A DNA stretch of 64,000 nucleotides from CAZMRF01 sp964568735 (lineage in GTDB: Bacteria; Acidobacteriota; Polarisedimenticolia; JACPZX01): NCBI GenBank assembly GCA_964568735.1, contig CAZMRF010000015.1:1-64000 (forward strand), in the 5' to 3' direction. Both the position numbers and the translations under genes were made by a program. Of the stretch, positions 46,409 through 56,046 are shown piece by piece (the first letter of the stretch is position 1; every line of letters starts with the position of its first letter). A model generated the notes under the pieces. That model was not told the origin of the DNA and ran no database searches. It saw only the letters and a list, made by a program, of their open reading frames with translations.

Positions 46409-47965
46409 CTACAACCACTCGAATGGACGGGGAGCAGCAGCGTGCGACTTCAGGAGTGACAGTCGATCTACCTTGCCCCGCGGGGTGCGCGGAATTCGGC
46501 GCACGAATCTGAAGGCGCGGGGCTGCTCGTGGCGCGATAGGCGGCGCGCGAGTTCACTGCGGATCCGGGGCTCGTCCATCCCGCCTCGCGCCACGACCCA
46601 GGCCATGACCTGCTCGCCGCGAAGCGGATCGGCGACGCCCATCACGGCCGCGTCCGCCACTCCGCCGAGGTCGAGGAGCGCCCGCTCCACGTCGTCGGGA
46701 TTCACCTTCCGGCCCGCGACGTTGATGAGCGAGGAGAGGCGTCCAGTGAGATGAAGGCGGCCTCGCTCGTCGAGCCTGCCGATGTCGGAGGTGCGCAAGC
46801 GGCCCTTCGCGAGGTCTGGAGAGCTCGTGGGGAAGTACCTCGAAGCCACGGCGGGACCGGTGACGACGACGCGACCCTCTCCGGGCCGGAGGCCCTGAAG
46901 CCCGCGACGGTCGATCGTGATCGTCACGCCGGGAAGAGGCGTTCCGGAGAACCCTGCCTCGGCTGGGCCACCGGTCTCGTCGTCGAAGGCGATTCCCCCG
47001 GTCTCGCTGGATCCGTAGAAGTTGTGGACGGGCACTCCGAACCGGGTGCGGAAGGTTGCCGCGGTCGCCGGAGGGAGCGGCGCGGCGGCCGAGATGCAGA
47101 GGCGCAGACCGTGCTGCCGTGTCGGTGAAATGCCCCGGCGTCGCGACGCGGCGTCGGGGTGGCGCGCGAGGAGATCGAGCAGGTAGGGGACGGCAGCCAG
47201 GACGACGGGTCGTCTCGACCGCAGGGCGCGCAGGATGAGCGCGGGCAGGGGCCGCGCGAGTAGGAGCGCCGGGGTCCCCTGCATCACGAGCGGCAGGACG
47301 ACGTTGTCGAAGCCATAGGAGTGGCTCAGGGGGATGGCGGCCAGGTTCGTATCCTCGGGGCGGATCCCCATCTTCCTCACGATCGCTCGCCCGTCGGCCG
47401 CGGCCTGCGCCGCGGTCACGACCGCCCCGCGCGGAGCGCCTGTCGATCCGGACGTCATCCGGATTATGGCGGCGCCGGGAAGCGTCGCGGCGTGGTTGCC
47501 TCGAGCCACTGTCCCTCGCGGTTCTAGCCGCGAATCCGTTGAGTCTGTGCCGTTGCGCGATGCCATGACTCGCGGCCCGCGGCCCGTCTCCGCCATCCTG
47601 GGGGTGTTGCGCGTCTCCATGACGCGCAGGCCGCGGCGGCCTGTCCGGATCTCAACTGCGGGCGCGAAGGCGGATCGGATACGTTCGAGCTCGCCCTGCG
47701 TGTGGGTCTCCTCGATGGGAAGGACCACCGCGTCGAGGGACCACAGCGCGAGGACCGCATCGATGAAGGCGGGGCGGTTCCCCGTCGCGACGAGCCCGAT
47801 CGAGCCGCGCCCTACCCCGCGGCTCTTCAGATCGGCGGCGAGGCGGCCGGCCCGCCGGAGGAGATCGCAACCAGTGAGCCATCTCCCATCGGGTCCTTCG
47901 CGCAGAAGAGGCCGGCCGGGCTCGTTCTCTGTGAGGCGTGCGAATCGCTGGAAGAGAGAGTTCAT
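46409..47965 (-). CDS. Acyl-AMP ligase / acyl-CoA synthetase-like enzyme
   Basis: A 518-residue ANL-superfamily adenylate-forming enzyme. The P-loop is MTSGSTGAPRGAVV near residues 180-193, and GSSETGGIAFDD near 320 and RLSSLINVAGRKVNPDDVER near 435 are the other core motifs. Aryl polyene clusters carry such a ligase to activate the aromatic starter. The position supports that but substrate is not visible. An unusual low-complexity insert (near residues 120-165) separates the first two subdomains. Confidence 0.87.
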   Translation of the reverse strand: MNSLFQRFARLTENEPGRPLLREGPDGRWLTGCDLLRRAGRLAADLKSRGVGRGSIGLVATGNRPAFIDAVLALWSLDAVVLPIEETHTQGELERIRSAFAPAVEIRTGRRGLRVMETRNTPRMAETGRGPRVMASRNGTDSTDSRLEPRGTVARGNHAATLPGAAIIRMTSGSTGAPRGAVVTAAQAAADGRAIVRKMGIRPEDTNLAAIPLSHSYGFDNVVLPLVMQGTPALLLARPLPALILRALRSRRPVVLAAVPYLLDLLARHPDAASRRRGISPTRQHGLRLCISAAAPLPPATAATFRTRFGVPVHNFYGSSETGGIAFDDETGGPAEAGFSGTPLPGVTITIDRRGLQGLRPGEGRVVVTGPAVASRYFPTSSPDLAKGRLRTSDIGRLDERGRLHLTGRLSSLINVAGRKVNPDDVERALLDLGGVADAAVMGVADPLRGEQVMAWVVARGGMDEPRIRSELARRLSRHEQPRAFRFVRRIPRTPRGKVDRLSLLKSHAAAPRPFEWL

Positions 47966-48123
47966 AGCGCGATGGAGCGCAACGACGGAGGTGGAACGAG
48001 GCGGCGGGAGGCGTCATCGACCGACCGTTGCGCGCCCCGGCCCGCATCCCTGGCCCCGCTAAACGCTGTGTTAGACTCGCTTCCCGGCGCCGCGCAGCCG
48101 CGCGGACGCTCAAGGAGCATCGC

Positions 48124-49110
48124 GTGGATCAACCGAGGCTGCGCAAGGCCGACCTGCACGTCCACACGGTCTTCTCGCGCTTCCGGCACCTGAAGATCCT
48201 CAAGGCCAGGGACTCCTACAACGACCCGCTCCGCGTCTACGAGCGCTGCCGGGAGATTGGCTGCGACTACGTCGCCATCACCGATCACGACACCATCGAC
48301 GGCGCGCTCGACCTCCTCTCCGCGCGGCCCGAGCTGGAACCCACGGTCATCATCGGCGAGGAGGTGGAGACCCGCTTTCCGGAGAGCGGGCAGTGGGTGC
48401 ACGTCAATGTCCTCGGGGTGAACGAGGCCATCCACGCGGATCTCCAGCGCGCGCGGGGAAGCATCTACGACCTCGTGGCCTGCCTGAGGGAGAAGGATCT
48501 CTGCCACTTCCTCAACCACCCCTTCCAGAGCTACAGGCTTCAGAACCGGCCGATGGCCTACATTGAAGCCATCCTCGGCCTCTTCACGCACGTGGAGGTC
48601 GGCAACGGAACACTCCCGCGGGCTCAGAACAGGGCGGTCGCCGGGATCGTCGAGCACGCGCGGCGCCTCGGAGTGACCCGCTTCGGCGTGGGCGGCAGCG
48701 ACGCTCACGGCCTGCGCCCGATAGGCGCCTTCGTGACGCTCGCCCCCGGTGAAACCAAGGATGTATGGATCCGCTCCGTGATGCGCGGCGAGTGCCTGGT
48801 GGCGGGGCGCGAGATCGGCTTCCGGGGGCTCGTGGGGGAGATCTACGGGATTGTCGGCCGCTACTACGGCCACCTCGCGGCTCCCGGAGGGTGCGATGAG
48901 ATGAGCGCCGGCAACCTGGCCGCAGCGGCCGGCTTCGTGCCCGCCAGCCTCATGGGCGTGCCCCTGATCGCGCCCGCGATCATCTGGGCGGGCACCTCCG
49001 CGGTCAGCGCGCTGGCGCATCACTCGATGAGGCGGGCCGCCGAGCGTGCCCTGGATCCGCGTGCCCTGCCGGCAGGCCGCTCAGGAGCTCGCGCAGTCCC
49101 ACGGGCGTGA
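48124..49110 (+). CDS. PHP-domain phosphoesterase-like protein
   Basis: A 328-residue protein. DLHVHTVFSRFR (Asp10, His12, His14) and AITDHDTIDGA are PHP metal-binding motifs, with GVGGSDAHGLRPIG in the second half. Members hydrolyse phosphate esters or act on polymer ends. GTG 48124 follows AAGGAG. The last 107 bases overlap the convergent deacetylase gene, so both cannot be fully free to evolve. Two hydrophobic helices near residues 265-300 suggest membrane association. Confidence 0.85.
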   Translation: MDQPRLRKADLHVHTVFSRFRHLKILKARDSYNDPLRVYERCREIGCDYVAITDHDTIDGALDLLSARPELEPTVIIGEEVETRFPESGQWVHVNVLGVNEAIHADLQRARGSIYDLVACLREKDLCHFLNHPFQSYRLQNRPMAYIEAILGLFTHVEVGNGTLPRAQNRAVAGIVEHARRLGVTRFGVGGSDAHGLRPIGAFVTLAPGETKDVWIRSVMRGECLVAGREIGFRGLVGEIYGIVGRYYGHLAAPGGCDEMSAGNLAAAAGFVPASLMGVPLIAPAIIWAGTSAVSALAHHSMRRAAERALDPRALPAGRSGARAVPRA

Positions 49111-49837
49111 GGCCGCGCTGCCTGAGTCCCCGCCCGATCGTTCGCGCCAGCTCCGGCGCCATCGGGATCCCCGCGGCCGCGAGCCCCTCGTGAAGGAGGA
49201 TGATCTCTCCACTGCGCGCGCGCGCGAGCACCCTCCGGGCGACGGACGCGGGCCTTCTCAGGACCGTGTCCCAGGATCGGGTGGACCATGTGACCTGCCG
49301 CAGGCCATGCGCCGCGAGAGCCTCCCTCAGGTATACGTTCTTGTGCCCCATCGGGGGCCGGAACCATGCGGGAGCGCGGCCCGTGATCCCGGCGAGCGTC
49401 TCCTGCGCCTCACCCACCTCGCGCAGGACGCGCCTCCTCCCGGCGGCGGCCCAGGTGACGGGGTGCGTCTGGGTGTGGTTGCCGAGAGTATGACCGTCGC
49501 CTTCGATGCGGCGGATCACCCCCGGATCGGCCGCGGCCCGGGCACCCACGACGAAGAAGGCCGCGCGGATTTCCTCCGCGCCGAGCACGTCGAGAAGGGC
49601 GCGCGTCTCGTCCCCGCGGGGGCCGTCATCGAAGCTCAGCGTCACGGTGGCCTGCTCGAGGGGCCCTCTGCTGACGTTCGGAGCGTAGATCGTGCCGCCC
49701 GGCCTCAGCAGCGTCCAGAGGAATGCCGCGTGGAGCGCAGCCCACGTCCCGACGAGCGCGGGCGCCGCAGCGGGCAGGAGCGGGGCCGCGAGCGGCAGCG
49801 CCGTGGATGCGATCATGAAGCGGCCGAGGGGATGCAT
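49004..49837 (-). CDS. Polysaccharide deacetylase-family protein
   Basis: A 277-residue NodB-domain protein. The metal motif is SFDDGP (Asp70, Asp71), with His121 and His125 in GNHTQTHP, then WFRPPMGHKNVYL and an LLHEG motif. Two N-terminal hydrophobic stretches (residues 9-44) anchor it in the membrane. It would deacetylate N-acetylated surface sugars. Its 3' end overlaps the PHP gene on the other strand. Confidence 0.88.
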   Translation of the reverse strand: MHPLGRFMIASTALPLAAPLLPAAAPALVGTWAALHAAFLWTLLRPGGTIYAPNVSRGPLEQATVTLSFDDGPRGDETRALLDVLGAEEIRAAFFVVGARAAADPGVIRRIEGDGHTLGNHTQTHPVTWAAAGRRRVLREVGEAQETLAGITGRAPAWFRPPMGHKNVYLREALAAHGLRQVTWSTRSWDTVLRRPASVARRVLARARSGEIILLHEGLAAAGIPMAPELARTIGRGLRQRGLTPVGLRELLSGLPAGHADPGHARRPASSSDAPAR

Positions 49838-49914
49838 GGGGAGCGCGTGGATCGATCCGTCGGATTCGGCGTGAACGGGCGGCTCATTATAGCCGGGGTT
49901 TTCATGGAGCGGCC

Positions 49915-52482
49915 GTGAGTCTCTCCTTCGAGAGCCTGGGGCGCTTCGCGACGCGCAGGAGCGGGGTCGTCATCGGGATCTACCTGCTCGTCAGCCTCGC
50001 CCTGCTCTGGAAGGGAAGCACCATCAGGCTGGAGACCTCGCTCGCCGAGCTTCTCCCGCGTGACAACAGGGCGGCCCGGGACTTCCGCGATCTCCTCGAG
50101 GAGAAGGGCACGCTCGACCGGCTCTTCGTCTCCATCGCCCTCGATCCGGCGCCGGAGGATCCGGACGAAGGCCTCGAAGCCCTCGTGGCTGCGGCCGAGA
50201 GGCTGGCCGGCGAGCTGAGAGCCTCGGGGCTCGTCGGTTCGGCGCGCTGGGGGGTCGAGGCCGACGAGCTGTCGCAGCTCTCCATCCGCGCCGTCGCCCA
50301 CCTTCCGGTGCTCATCGACGCGGCGAAGGCCGATGCCGTGGCCGAGCGGCTCGGGGCCGCCTGGATCCGCGAGAGGGTTGCGGCCATCGGAGCGCGGGCG
50401 AGGATGCCCGGCTTCATGGGCCCCATCGAGGAGCTGGCAGCCCGCGATCCCCTGCGCCTCCTGGAGCTTGCAGGCCCGGGGGCCGGGACCATCGAGGGCT
50501 TCCGGCCCGATCCCGAATCGGGGCTCTTCCTTTCTCGCGACGGGCGCAGGCTTCTCCTCGTGGCGCAGGCCTCCGAGCCCCCCACCCGCATCGCCTTCAG
50601 CCACCGCCTCTTCGATGCGCTGCTCGCCGCGGAGGCTTCCACGCGGGCCGCCGCTCCCGGCACGGGGCTGATCTTCGATCATGCGGGGGGCCACCTCTTC
50701 GCGCTCGAGGACGAGCGTCGCATCCGCCATGACGCCGCCTTCACGACCGCATTCTCACTCGCCGGGATTGCGCTCATCTACCTCTTCGTGATCCGGCGGC
50801 CCGCTCTCTGGCTCGTCGTGCTCCTGCCGCTCACGATGACGACCATCTGGACGCTCGGGCTGGCAGCCATCTACCCGGGCAGGCTCAACATGATCACCGT
50901 GGCCTTCGCGGCGATCCTCCTGGGGATCGGCGACGACGCGATGATCCACATGTACCTGCGCGAGAGGCAGGAGCGAAGCGCGGGGCTCGAGGCGCCGCAC
51001 TCCGCCGTCGCGGCGCTCGCTGGAACGGGCCGCGCGATCACCGTGGCCACGCTCACCACCGCGGCCGCCTTCCTCTCGCTGTCGTTCGTGCAGTTCCGCG
51101 GCCTGGCCGAGCTGGGCATCATCTCCGCGGTCGGCATGTTCACGCTCCTGGTGGGAGTGATCTTCTTCTTCCCCGCCGCGCTCGCGGTCCTGTCTCGCAA
51201 GCCCGAAAGCCCGAGGTCGCCCTCGTTGCGGATGCCCCTGGGCGCGATCCTCGCGCTGCACGACGCATGCCGCTCCAGGAGGAAGCAGGTCCTCATCGCC
51301 GCGGCCGCGGGGACCGCCGTCATGCTCTACCTCGCGCTGGGGATGGAGGTATCGACCGATCTCCGCTCGATCCGGGGCGAAGATCCTGCCGCGGCGGCGA
51401 CGCAGCGGGTCATGGGCCCCTTTGAAGGCGGCGCCTTCGAGACGATGGTGATCCTGCATGGCGCCCGGGCAGAGGGAGAGACGGCGGGAAGCCTCGACGC
51501 AGCGCTCCTCGAAGCTCACCGCCTGCTGTCCTTCTGCGGGAGAGGCCTGGAGGAGGGATGGCTCGGCGGCTGCGACAACCCCGCGGCCCTCGTTCCGCCG
51601 CGTCGCGTGCAGGAGGCGCGCCACGCAGCGCTGGGAGGGCTGCCCTGGGAGCGGGCGGCTGCGATCCTCGAGGAGGAGGCGGGGAGCGCCGGGATGGATC
51701 CCGCCTTCTTCTCGGAGTTCACGACGGCGGCCCGGCGCTACGGAGACTTCGAGTCCGTGCTCGTCGTGGCGGAGCCAGGGTGGTTCGGGCCCGCCGGCAT
51801 GCCCCGGACGCGCATCTACTTCCGCGACCCGACCGATGCGCCTCACATCGCACGGGGAGTCGAGGAGGCCCTGGGGAACCCTGAGGCGCGGATCGCTTCC
51901 GTCGCCCTTCTCTCGCACGACCTCGGCGAGATCATCGCGGCCGACTTCCGGAAGGCGGCCGTGCTCGTCGCCCTCGCCGTCGCCCTCCTCTCCCTCGCCG
52001 CCTTCCGTGCCATCGGTGTCCTGATCGTGACGCTGACTCCCGTGGCCGTCGGAACGATCTGGCTCCTCGGCACGGCGCGCCTGGCCGGCGTGGAGCTCGA
52101 CTTGATGAGCCTGATGGGAATGCCGGTGGTCTTCGGCCTGGGCGTGGACTACGGGGTCTACATCGTGGATCGCTGGTCGAGGGAGGGGCGCGATCCTCGC
52201 TCGGCGCTGGCGGCGGTCGGCCCCGCGGTGCTGGTGACGGGGCTGACCACGCTCGCGGGCTTCGCGGCGCTTCTCGGTGCGGAGCTGGCGGGGCTGCGCA
52301 GCCTCGGCTTCGCCGTGGTTGCCGGCACCGGCTACACGCTGGTCGCAGCGCTGATCATCCTCCCCTTGCTCCTCCCGATTGGCGCGCGGAGCGGCGACCA
52401 CCCTCTCCGGCGCGCCGTGCTCGATCCCGGGCCGGCCGCGGGGGCGCCCGCAACCGGCGCCGCCCGCGAAGCCCTGCCGTAG
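49915..52482 (+). CDS. MMPL/RND-family lipid exporter
   Basis: An 855-residue membrane transporter starting at GTG 49915 with two RND-like halves: each has one N-terminal helix, a large periplasmic loop, then five helices. LLGIGDDAMIHMYLRERQ (about 341) and GLGVDYGVYIVDRWSREGRD (about 740) are the conserved helix-4 motifs of MMPL proteins. These export lipids or polyenes, as HpnN does for hopanoids. An exporter of this type is standard in aryl polyene clusters, and a second one starts at 63793. Confidence 0.9.
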   Translation: MSLSFESLGRFATRRSGVVIGIYLLVSLALLWKGSTIRLETSLAELLPRDNRAARDFRDLLEEKGTLDRLFVSIALDPAPEDPDEGLEALVAAAERLAGELRASGLVGSARWGVEADELSQLSIRAVAHLPVLIDAAKADAVAERLGAAWIRERVAAIGARARMPGFMGPIEELAARDPLRLLELAGPGAGTIEGFRPDPESGLFLSRDGRRLLLVAQASEPPTRIAFSHRLFDALLAAEASTRAAAPGTGLIFDHAGGHLFALEDERRIRHDAAFTTAFSLAGIALIYLFVIRRPALWLVVLLPLTMTTIWTLGLAAIYPGRLNMITVAFAAILLGIGDDAMIHMYLRERQERSAGLEAPHSAVAALAGTGRAITVATLTTAAAFLSLSFVQFRGLAELGIISAVGMFTLLVGVIFFFPAALAVLSRKPESPRSPSLRMPLGAILALHDACRSRRKQVLIAAAAGTAVMLYLALGMEVSTDLRSIRGEDPAAAATQRVMGPFEGGAFETMVILHGARAEGETAGSLDAALLEAHRLLSFCGRGLEEGWLGGCDNPAALVPPRRVQEARHAALGGLPWERAAAILEEEAGSAGMDPAFFSEFTTAARRYGDFESVLVVAEPGWFGPAGMPRTRIYFRDPTDAPHIARGVEEALGNPEARIASVALLSHDLGEIIAADFRKAAVLVALAVALLSLAAFRAIGVLIVTLTPVAVGTIWLLGTARLAGVELDLMSLMGMPVVFGLGVDYGVYIVDRWSREGRDPRSALAAVGPAVLVTGLTTLAGFAALLGAELAGLRSLGFAVVAGTGYTLVAALIILPLLLPIGARSGDHPLRRAVLDPGPAAGAPATGAAREALP

Positions 52483-52488
52483 GCGGAG

Positions 52489-53415
52489 TCAGCCCGTTGG
52501 CGTCAAGTCGTGGCCCGGCGGCACTCTCGGAAGCGATCCTCGAACGGCGCTGGCGAGCGCGGCGTAGGCCCACACCGCGGCGGTCCCTGCGATGAGGGTT
52601 GCCGCGAGAGAGAGCCAGAAGGGCCCATCGGCGCCGGTCTCCCAGATGAGCGGAGCCGGAGTCGAAGATGTCTGCCACTCCGAGCGGCCGCGCACGAAGA
52701 AGTCAATGGCGCTCAGGACGTTCCCACCGGCGTGAAGGAGCATGCTCGGCAGGATCGAATTCGTCAGGTAGGCCAGCGCACCGTAAACGGCGGCGACCGC
52801 GACATAGTACGGCATCAGGACCAACGTGACTTCCGGGTGCGTGAAATGACCTAGGCCGAAGACGATCCCCGTCGCCAGGATCGCGATCACCGGCCCGTGG
52901 CGGCGTTCGATCGGTCCCTGCATGTAGCCGCGGAACGCCGACTCCTCGACGACGCCGGCAACCGCGGCACTCATGAGCACCCACAGTGCGACGGTAACGA
53001 CCGGGTACTTCGAAACGTCGAGATCCTGCTGCTGGGGGAGCGTGACGATCCGGCTCATGACTTGCTGCAAGAACACGACCGCCGCGATGCCGAGGACGCC
53101 AGAAAGAAGCGCCATCCCCCAGACCTCTTCGGATAGGCTGTTCGCGCGGCAATTCCTGCGCCGTACCTCCGAGGTCGAGCGGGGCCAGCCCGATCCCCGG
53201 ACGTAGCGCCAGAAAAGCCACAGGTACAGCGCGGTCGGCGGCACGGCCCACGGCACGGCGCCCCAGAACCTCGAGTTGATCGACACGAGAAGGGCCCAGG
53301 GCACGGTGCCAGCCGTGGCCACCACGATGCCCGTGAGGACTGCCCGGACAGCGACAGGGAGGCGCCGCCAGATCGCAATCAAATGGGCGCTAAAGGAGAG
53401 AGGTTTCAAGCACAC
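52489..53415 (-). CDS. CPBP-family intramembrane metalloprotease
   Basis: A 308-residue polytopic membrane protein. VVEESAFRGYMQG holds the Glu157-Glu158 and Arg162 catalytic motif, and FGLGHFTHPE and MLLHAGGN supply the His residues of CPBP (Abi) proteases. Start GTG 53415 is the best fit; TTG 53409 is possible. It is convergent with the MMPL gene and only six bases away. The region is less GC-rich than neighbours. Target unknown; some relatives process bacteriocin or lipidated peptides. Confidence 0.85.
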   Translation of the reverse strand: MCLKPLSFSAHLIAIWRRLPVAVRAVLTGIVVATAGTVPWALLVSINSRFWGAVPWAVPPTALYLWLFWRYVRGSGWPRSTSEVRRRNCRANSLSEEVWGMALLSGVLGIAAVVFLQQVMSRIVTLPQQQDLDVSKYPVVTVALWVLMSAAVAGVVEESAFRGYMQGPIERRHGPVIAILATGIVFGLGHFTHPEVTLVLMPYYVAVAAVYGALAYLTNSILPSMLLHAGGNVLSAIDFFVRGRSEWQTSSTPAPLIWETGADGPFWLSLAATLIAGTAAVWAYAALASAVRGSLPRVPPGHDLTPTG

Positions 53416-53495
53416 CCCAGCCCATGCCCTGGTCGAGGGTCGGCTGACATGAGCGGGAGCGCCTCGATATCCACGCCGGCTGGCCGCCGGCGCCG

Positions 53496-54614
53496 TCACA
53501 CGATCGCGACCTTCACGCAGTTGACGGGAGGGAGCGAGTCGAAGAGGCAGCTCCACTCCTCGCCGCCGTCCCGTCCGATCCAGAGCTGACCCGTGGTCGT
53601 GCCGAAGTAGAGAGCGGGCGACTTGGCCTCGTCGATGTCCATGGCGTCGCGCAGGACGGTGAAGTAGCTCTCCTTCTTCGGGAAGCCCTTCGCGAGCCTC
53701 TTCCACGAATCCCCTCCGTTCTCGCTGCGCCAGACCGCGGGGGCGCCGTCGGGGCAGGTGCGCGTCATCGGCACGAGCGGCAGGACGTAGACCGTGTCGG
53801 GGTCGTGCGGGTGCACGACGATGGGGAAGCCGAAGTCGGAAGGCAGGCCCTTCGCGATCGATCGCCAAGATTGGCCGTGGTCGTCGCTGCGCAACACGCC
53901 GATGCCCGGCCGCCGGCCTCCGGGCCCATCCCATTCGGCCCAGCCGCCGTGGTTCTGCATGTAGAGCCTGCCGGGGGCGTCCTTGTGGCTCGCGATCTTG
54001 TGGACGCACTGGCCGAATTCGGGGTAGGGGTCGGGCGTGAAGCCGGCTCCCACGCCCTTGTTGGAGGCCGTGTACGTCGAGCCGCCGTCCTCGCTCAGGT
54101 AATGGCCGCCGGTCGAGATCCCGATGTGCACGCGGTTACCCTCCCGCAGGATCGTGTGCAGGCAGAGGCCGCCATTGCCCGGCTGCCACTGCCGGGCGTG
54201 CGGATGGTTGCTGAGGCCGTCGACCATCTCCCATGAGTCGCCGCCGTCATTGCTCCTGAACAACGCAGCGGGCTCGACGCCGCACCACAGCTCCTTCTTG
54301 CCGCCTCCCGCCTCGAGCGACCAGATGTTGGCGAGCGCGCGCCCGTCTTCCTGCGGGAATGCGGGAGCCGACTTCGTCTCCTTGAACGTCTTGCCGAGGT
54401 CGGTCGAGCGCAGGACCTTCATGCCGAAGAAGGCGTTGCAGCTCGAGGCGTAGAGCCGCGGAGCGCCGCGCGTGTCGATGAGCGTCGAATAGACAGACAC
54501 CCCCTGGCCGAAGGGCCCGCGCAGCGTGAAGCTTCGCCGGGCCTTTGCCGCCTCGGCAACGAAGACTCCCTTCTTGGTCCCGATGGTGACAATCACGCGC
54601 TCCGGCATCTTCAA
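53496..54614 (-). CDS. BNR/sialidase-like beta-propeller protein
   Basis: A 372-residue soluble protein with BNR Asp-box-like repeats (RSNDGGDSWEMV, LSEDGGSTYTA, RSDDHGQSWRS, RSENGGDSWKR), forming a beta-propeller like exo-alpha-sialidases or YCF48-type proteins. No signal peptide or sialidase catalytic Tyr-Glu pair is evident, so a binding role is more likely. It shares a four-base overlap with the MoaD-like gene, and this pair recurs across bacteria. Confidence 0.82.
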   Translation of the reverse strand: MKMPERVIVTIGTKKGVFVAEAAKARRSFTLRGPFGQGVSVYSTLIDTRGAPRLYASSCNAFFGMKVLRSTDLGKTFKETKSAPAFPQEDGRALANIWSLEAGGGKKELWCGVEPAALFRSNDGGDSWEMVDGLSNHPHARQWQPGNGGLCLHTILREGNRVHIGISTGGHYLSEDGGSTYTASNKGVGAGFTPDPYPEFGQCVHKIASHKDAPGRLYMQNHGGWAEWDGPGGRRPGIGVLRSDDHGQSWRSIAKGLPSDFGFPIVVHPHDPDTVYVLPLVPMTRTCPDGAPAVWRSENGGDSWKRLAKGFPKKESYFTVLRDAMDIDEAKSPALYFGTTTGQLWIGRDGGEEWSCLFDSLPPVNCVKVAIV

Positions 54615-54898
54615 CCTCCTGAGACCGCGGGCAGGACGATGACAACGTCGCCCGGAGAGAGCGGCGTCTCGAGCCCGCCGCTGTCACGAATGTGGCGGCT
54701 GTTCACGAACAGGTTGATGTGGCGGCGCACCGCCCCGGTCTCGTCACGTATGCTTCGGTTCAGCTCGGGGTGGAGGCGCTCCAGCTCTGCTAGCACCCCG
54801 CGAACGCTCGTCGCCGAGATGGTGACCTCCGAGGCCCCCGCGCAACTTGCGCGGAGGGGCGGCGGGACGTGGACCGTGATCGTCGCGTTTCCAGTCAT
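54611..54898 (-). CDS. MoaD/ThiS-family ubiquitin-like protein
   Basis: A 95-residue beta-grasp protein ending in Gly-Gly, as needed for adenylation and sulfur transfer. TISATSVRGVLAELERLHP and HINLFVNSRHIRDSGGLETP are MoaD-like. The four-base ATGA overlap with the BNR propeller gene indicates co-translation. There are no molybdopterin genes nearby, so a protein-modifier (SAMP-like) or thiocarboxylate donor role is possible. Confidence 0.85.
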   Translation of the reverse strand: MTGNATITVHVPPPLRASCAGASEVTISATSVRGVLAELERLHPELNRSIRDETGAVRRHINLFVNSRHIRDSGGLETPLSPGDVVIVLPAVSGG

Positions 54899-55013
54899 GG
54901 CATGCGGGGTTTTTGGAACCGGGAGGATAGCGCCGGGTTGGCAAGCGCGCTAGATGCCGTTGTGCGGCGTGGGCGCTCTCGATGTCCAGCACACTCCGAG
55001 GGGCTGCACCTGC

Positions 55014-55283
55014 CTACCCGGGAATCCAGATCTTCCTGGCCTCGACGATCTCACATGTCCTTGGCACAGGGATCGGTTCCTTGGAGGAGGTGAAGAAGGC
55101 CAGCCCTTTGTAGCCCATGAGGTATTGGTGCCGATTCGAAAAGAGCCCGCCCACGGCATGGACGACGAGCCCGTCCATGTTGTGGTTCAGCAACTTCCTG
55201 AATTCGTCGGGCTCGACTCGCACGATCGACCCGGATGCCTTGATCGCCGCTGCCACGGCTGCGGCGGCTGCTGCCATGTGCAT
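55014..55283 (-). CDS. Small conserved protein of unknown function
   Basis: An 89-residue protein. QYLMGYKGLAFFTSSKEP and VEARKIWIP near the end match an uncharacterised small bacterial family that I recognise only as a conserved hypothetical. An Ala-rich N-terminal helix (residues 2-14) precedes it, which may be a weak membrane segment. It lies between the MoaD pair and the glycosyltransferase and has no clear operon partner. Confidence 0.72.
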   Translation of the reverse strand: MHMAAAAAAVAAAIKASGSIVRVEPDEFRKLLNHNMDGLVVHAVGGLFSNRHQYLMGYKGLAFFTSSKEPIPVPRTCEIVEARKIWIPG

Positions 55284-55296
55284 GCTGCTCCCTCCT

Positions 55297-56046
55297 CTAG
55301 AGTCCTGTCGTCCCCTCGTGGCCGGCGGCGCTCCGCAGCGCGCTGCGCGCTCCGGCGCGCGTGGCCAGGCTGCACAAGACCACGGTCCGGCACATCCGAT
55401 AGGTGTCGAGCCATGGCCGGTAGTGGCTGGATCCCCGGCCGTCCGGATCGGGCGAGCTGATCTCCAGCGGGGCGATGCGGAACCCGTGACGCGAGGCCAG
55501 CATCAGGATCTCCGCCTCGGCGTCGTAGGCCCGCCGCCGGAAGGCGACCTGCTCGAGGAGGCGCCGGCTGTAGAGCCTGAACCCGCACTGGGTGTCGGGA
55601 AGATCGGGACCGCCGAAGAAGCGCACGGCCTTCGTGGAGAAGCGGTTCGCGAAGCGGCGCAGGGGAGCCATCGCCTCGAAGCCGTCCATCCTGGCGCCGA
55701 CGATGAGGTCGGCGTGCATCGCGCGCCATGCCGCGACGAAGCGGGGGATCTCCGCGGGGTCGTGCTGCCCGTCGGCGTCGAGCGTGATGATCGCCCGCGC
55801 GCCGCGCGAGATGAGGATGCCCATGCCTGTGGCGAGGGCCGCCCCCTTGCCCATGTTCGAGGGATGGCTCACGACGGTCGCCCCGCCCGAGCGCGCGGCC
55901 TCGGCGGTGCGGTCGCTGGAGCCGTCGTCCACCACGAGGAGGTCGGCCGGTGCGGGACGGGCGGCTCGCGCGGCGAGTACGACAGGCCCGATGGTGGCGG
56001 CCGCGTCGAAGGCCGGGATCAGGATCGCGATGCTCTCAGACGGCAC
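55297..56046 (-). CDS. Family 2 glycosyltransferase (polyprenyl-phosphate-sugar synthase-like)
   Basis: A 249-residue GT-A fold enzyme. IPAFDAAATIGPVVLAARAA and DDGSSDRTAEAARSG start the nucleotide-binding part, and TLDADGQHDPAEI is the metal-binding DxD. A Gln-Cys-Gly-Phe-Arg motif (near 162) is typical of DPM1/GtrB-like synthases. Its start overlaps the hotdog dehydratase gene end by 11 bases, so it is part of the minus-strand polyene-related operon. A similar enzyme is at 61418. Confidence 0.88.
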   Translation of the reverse strand: MPSESIAILIPAFDAAATIGPVVLAARAARPAPADLLVVDDGSSDRTAEAARSGGATVVSHPSNMGKGAALATGMGILISRGARAIITLDADGQHDPAEIPRFVAAWRAMHADLIVGARMDGFEAMAPLRRFANRFSTKAVRFFGGPDLPDTQCGFRLYSRRLLEQVAFRRRAYDAEAEILMLASRHGFRIAPLEISSPDPDGRGSSHYRPWLDTYRMCRTVVLCSLATRAGARSALRSAAGHEGTTGL

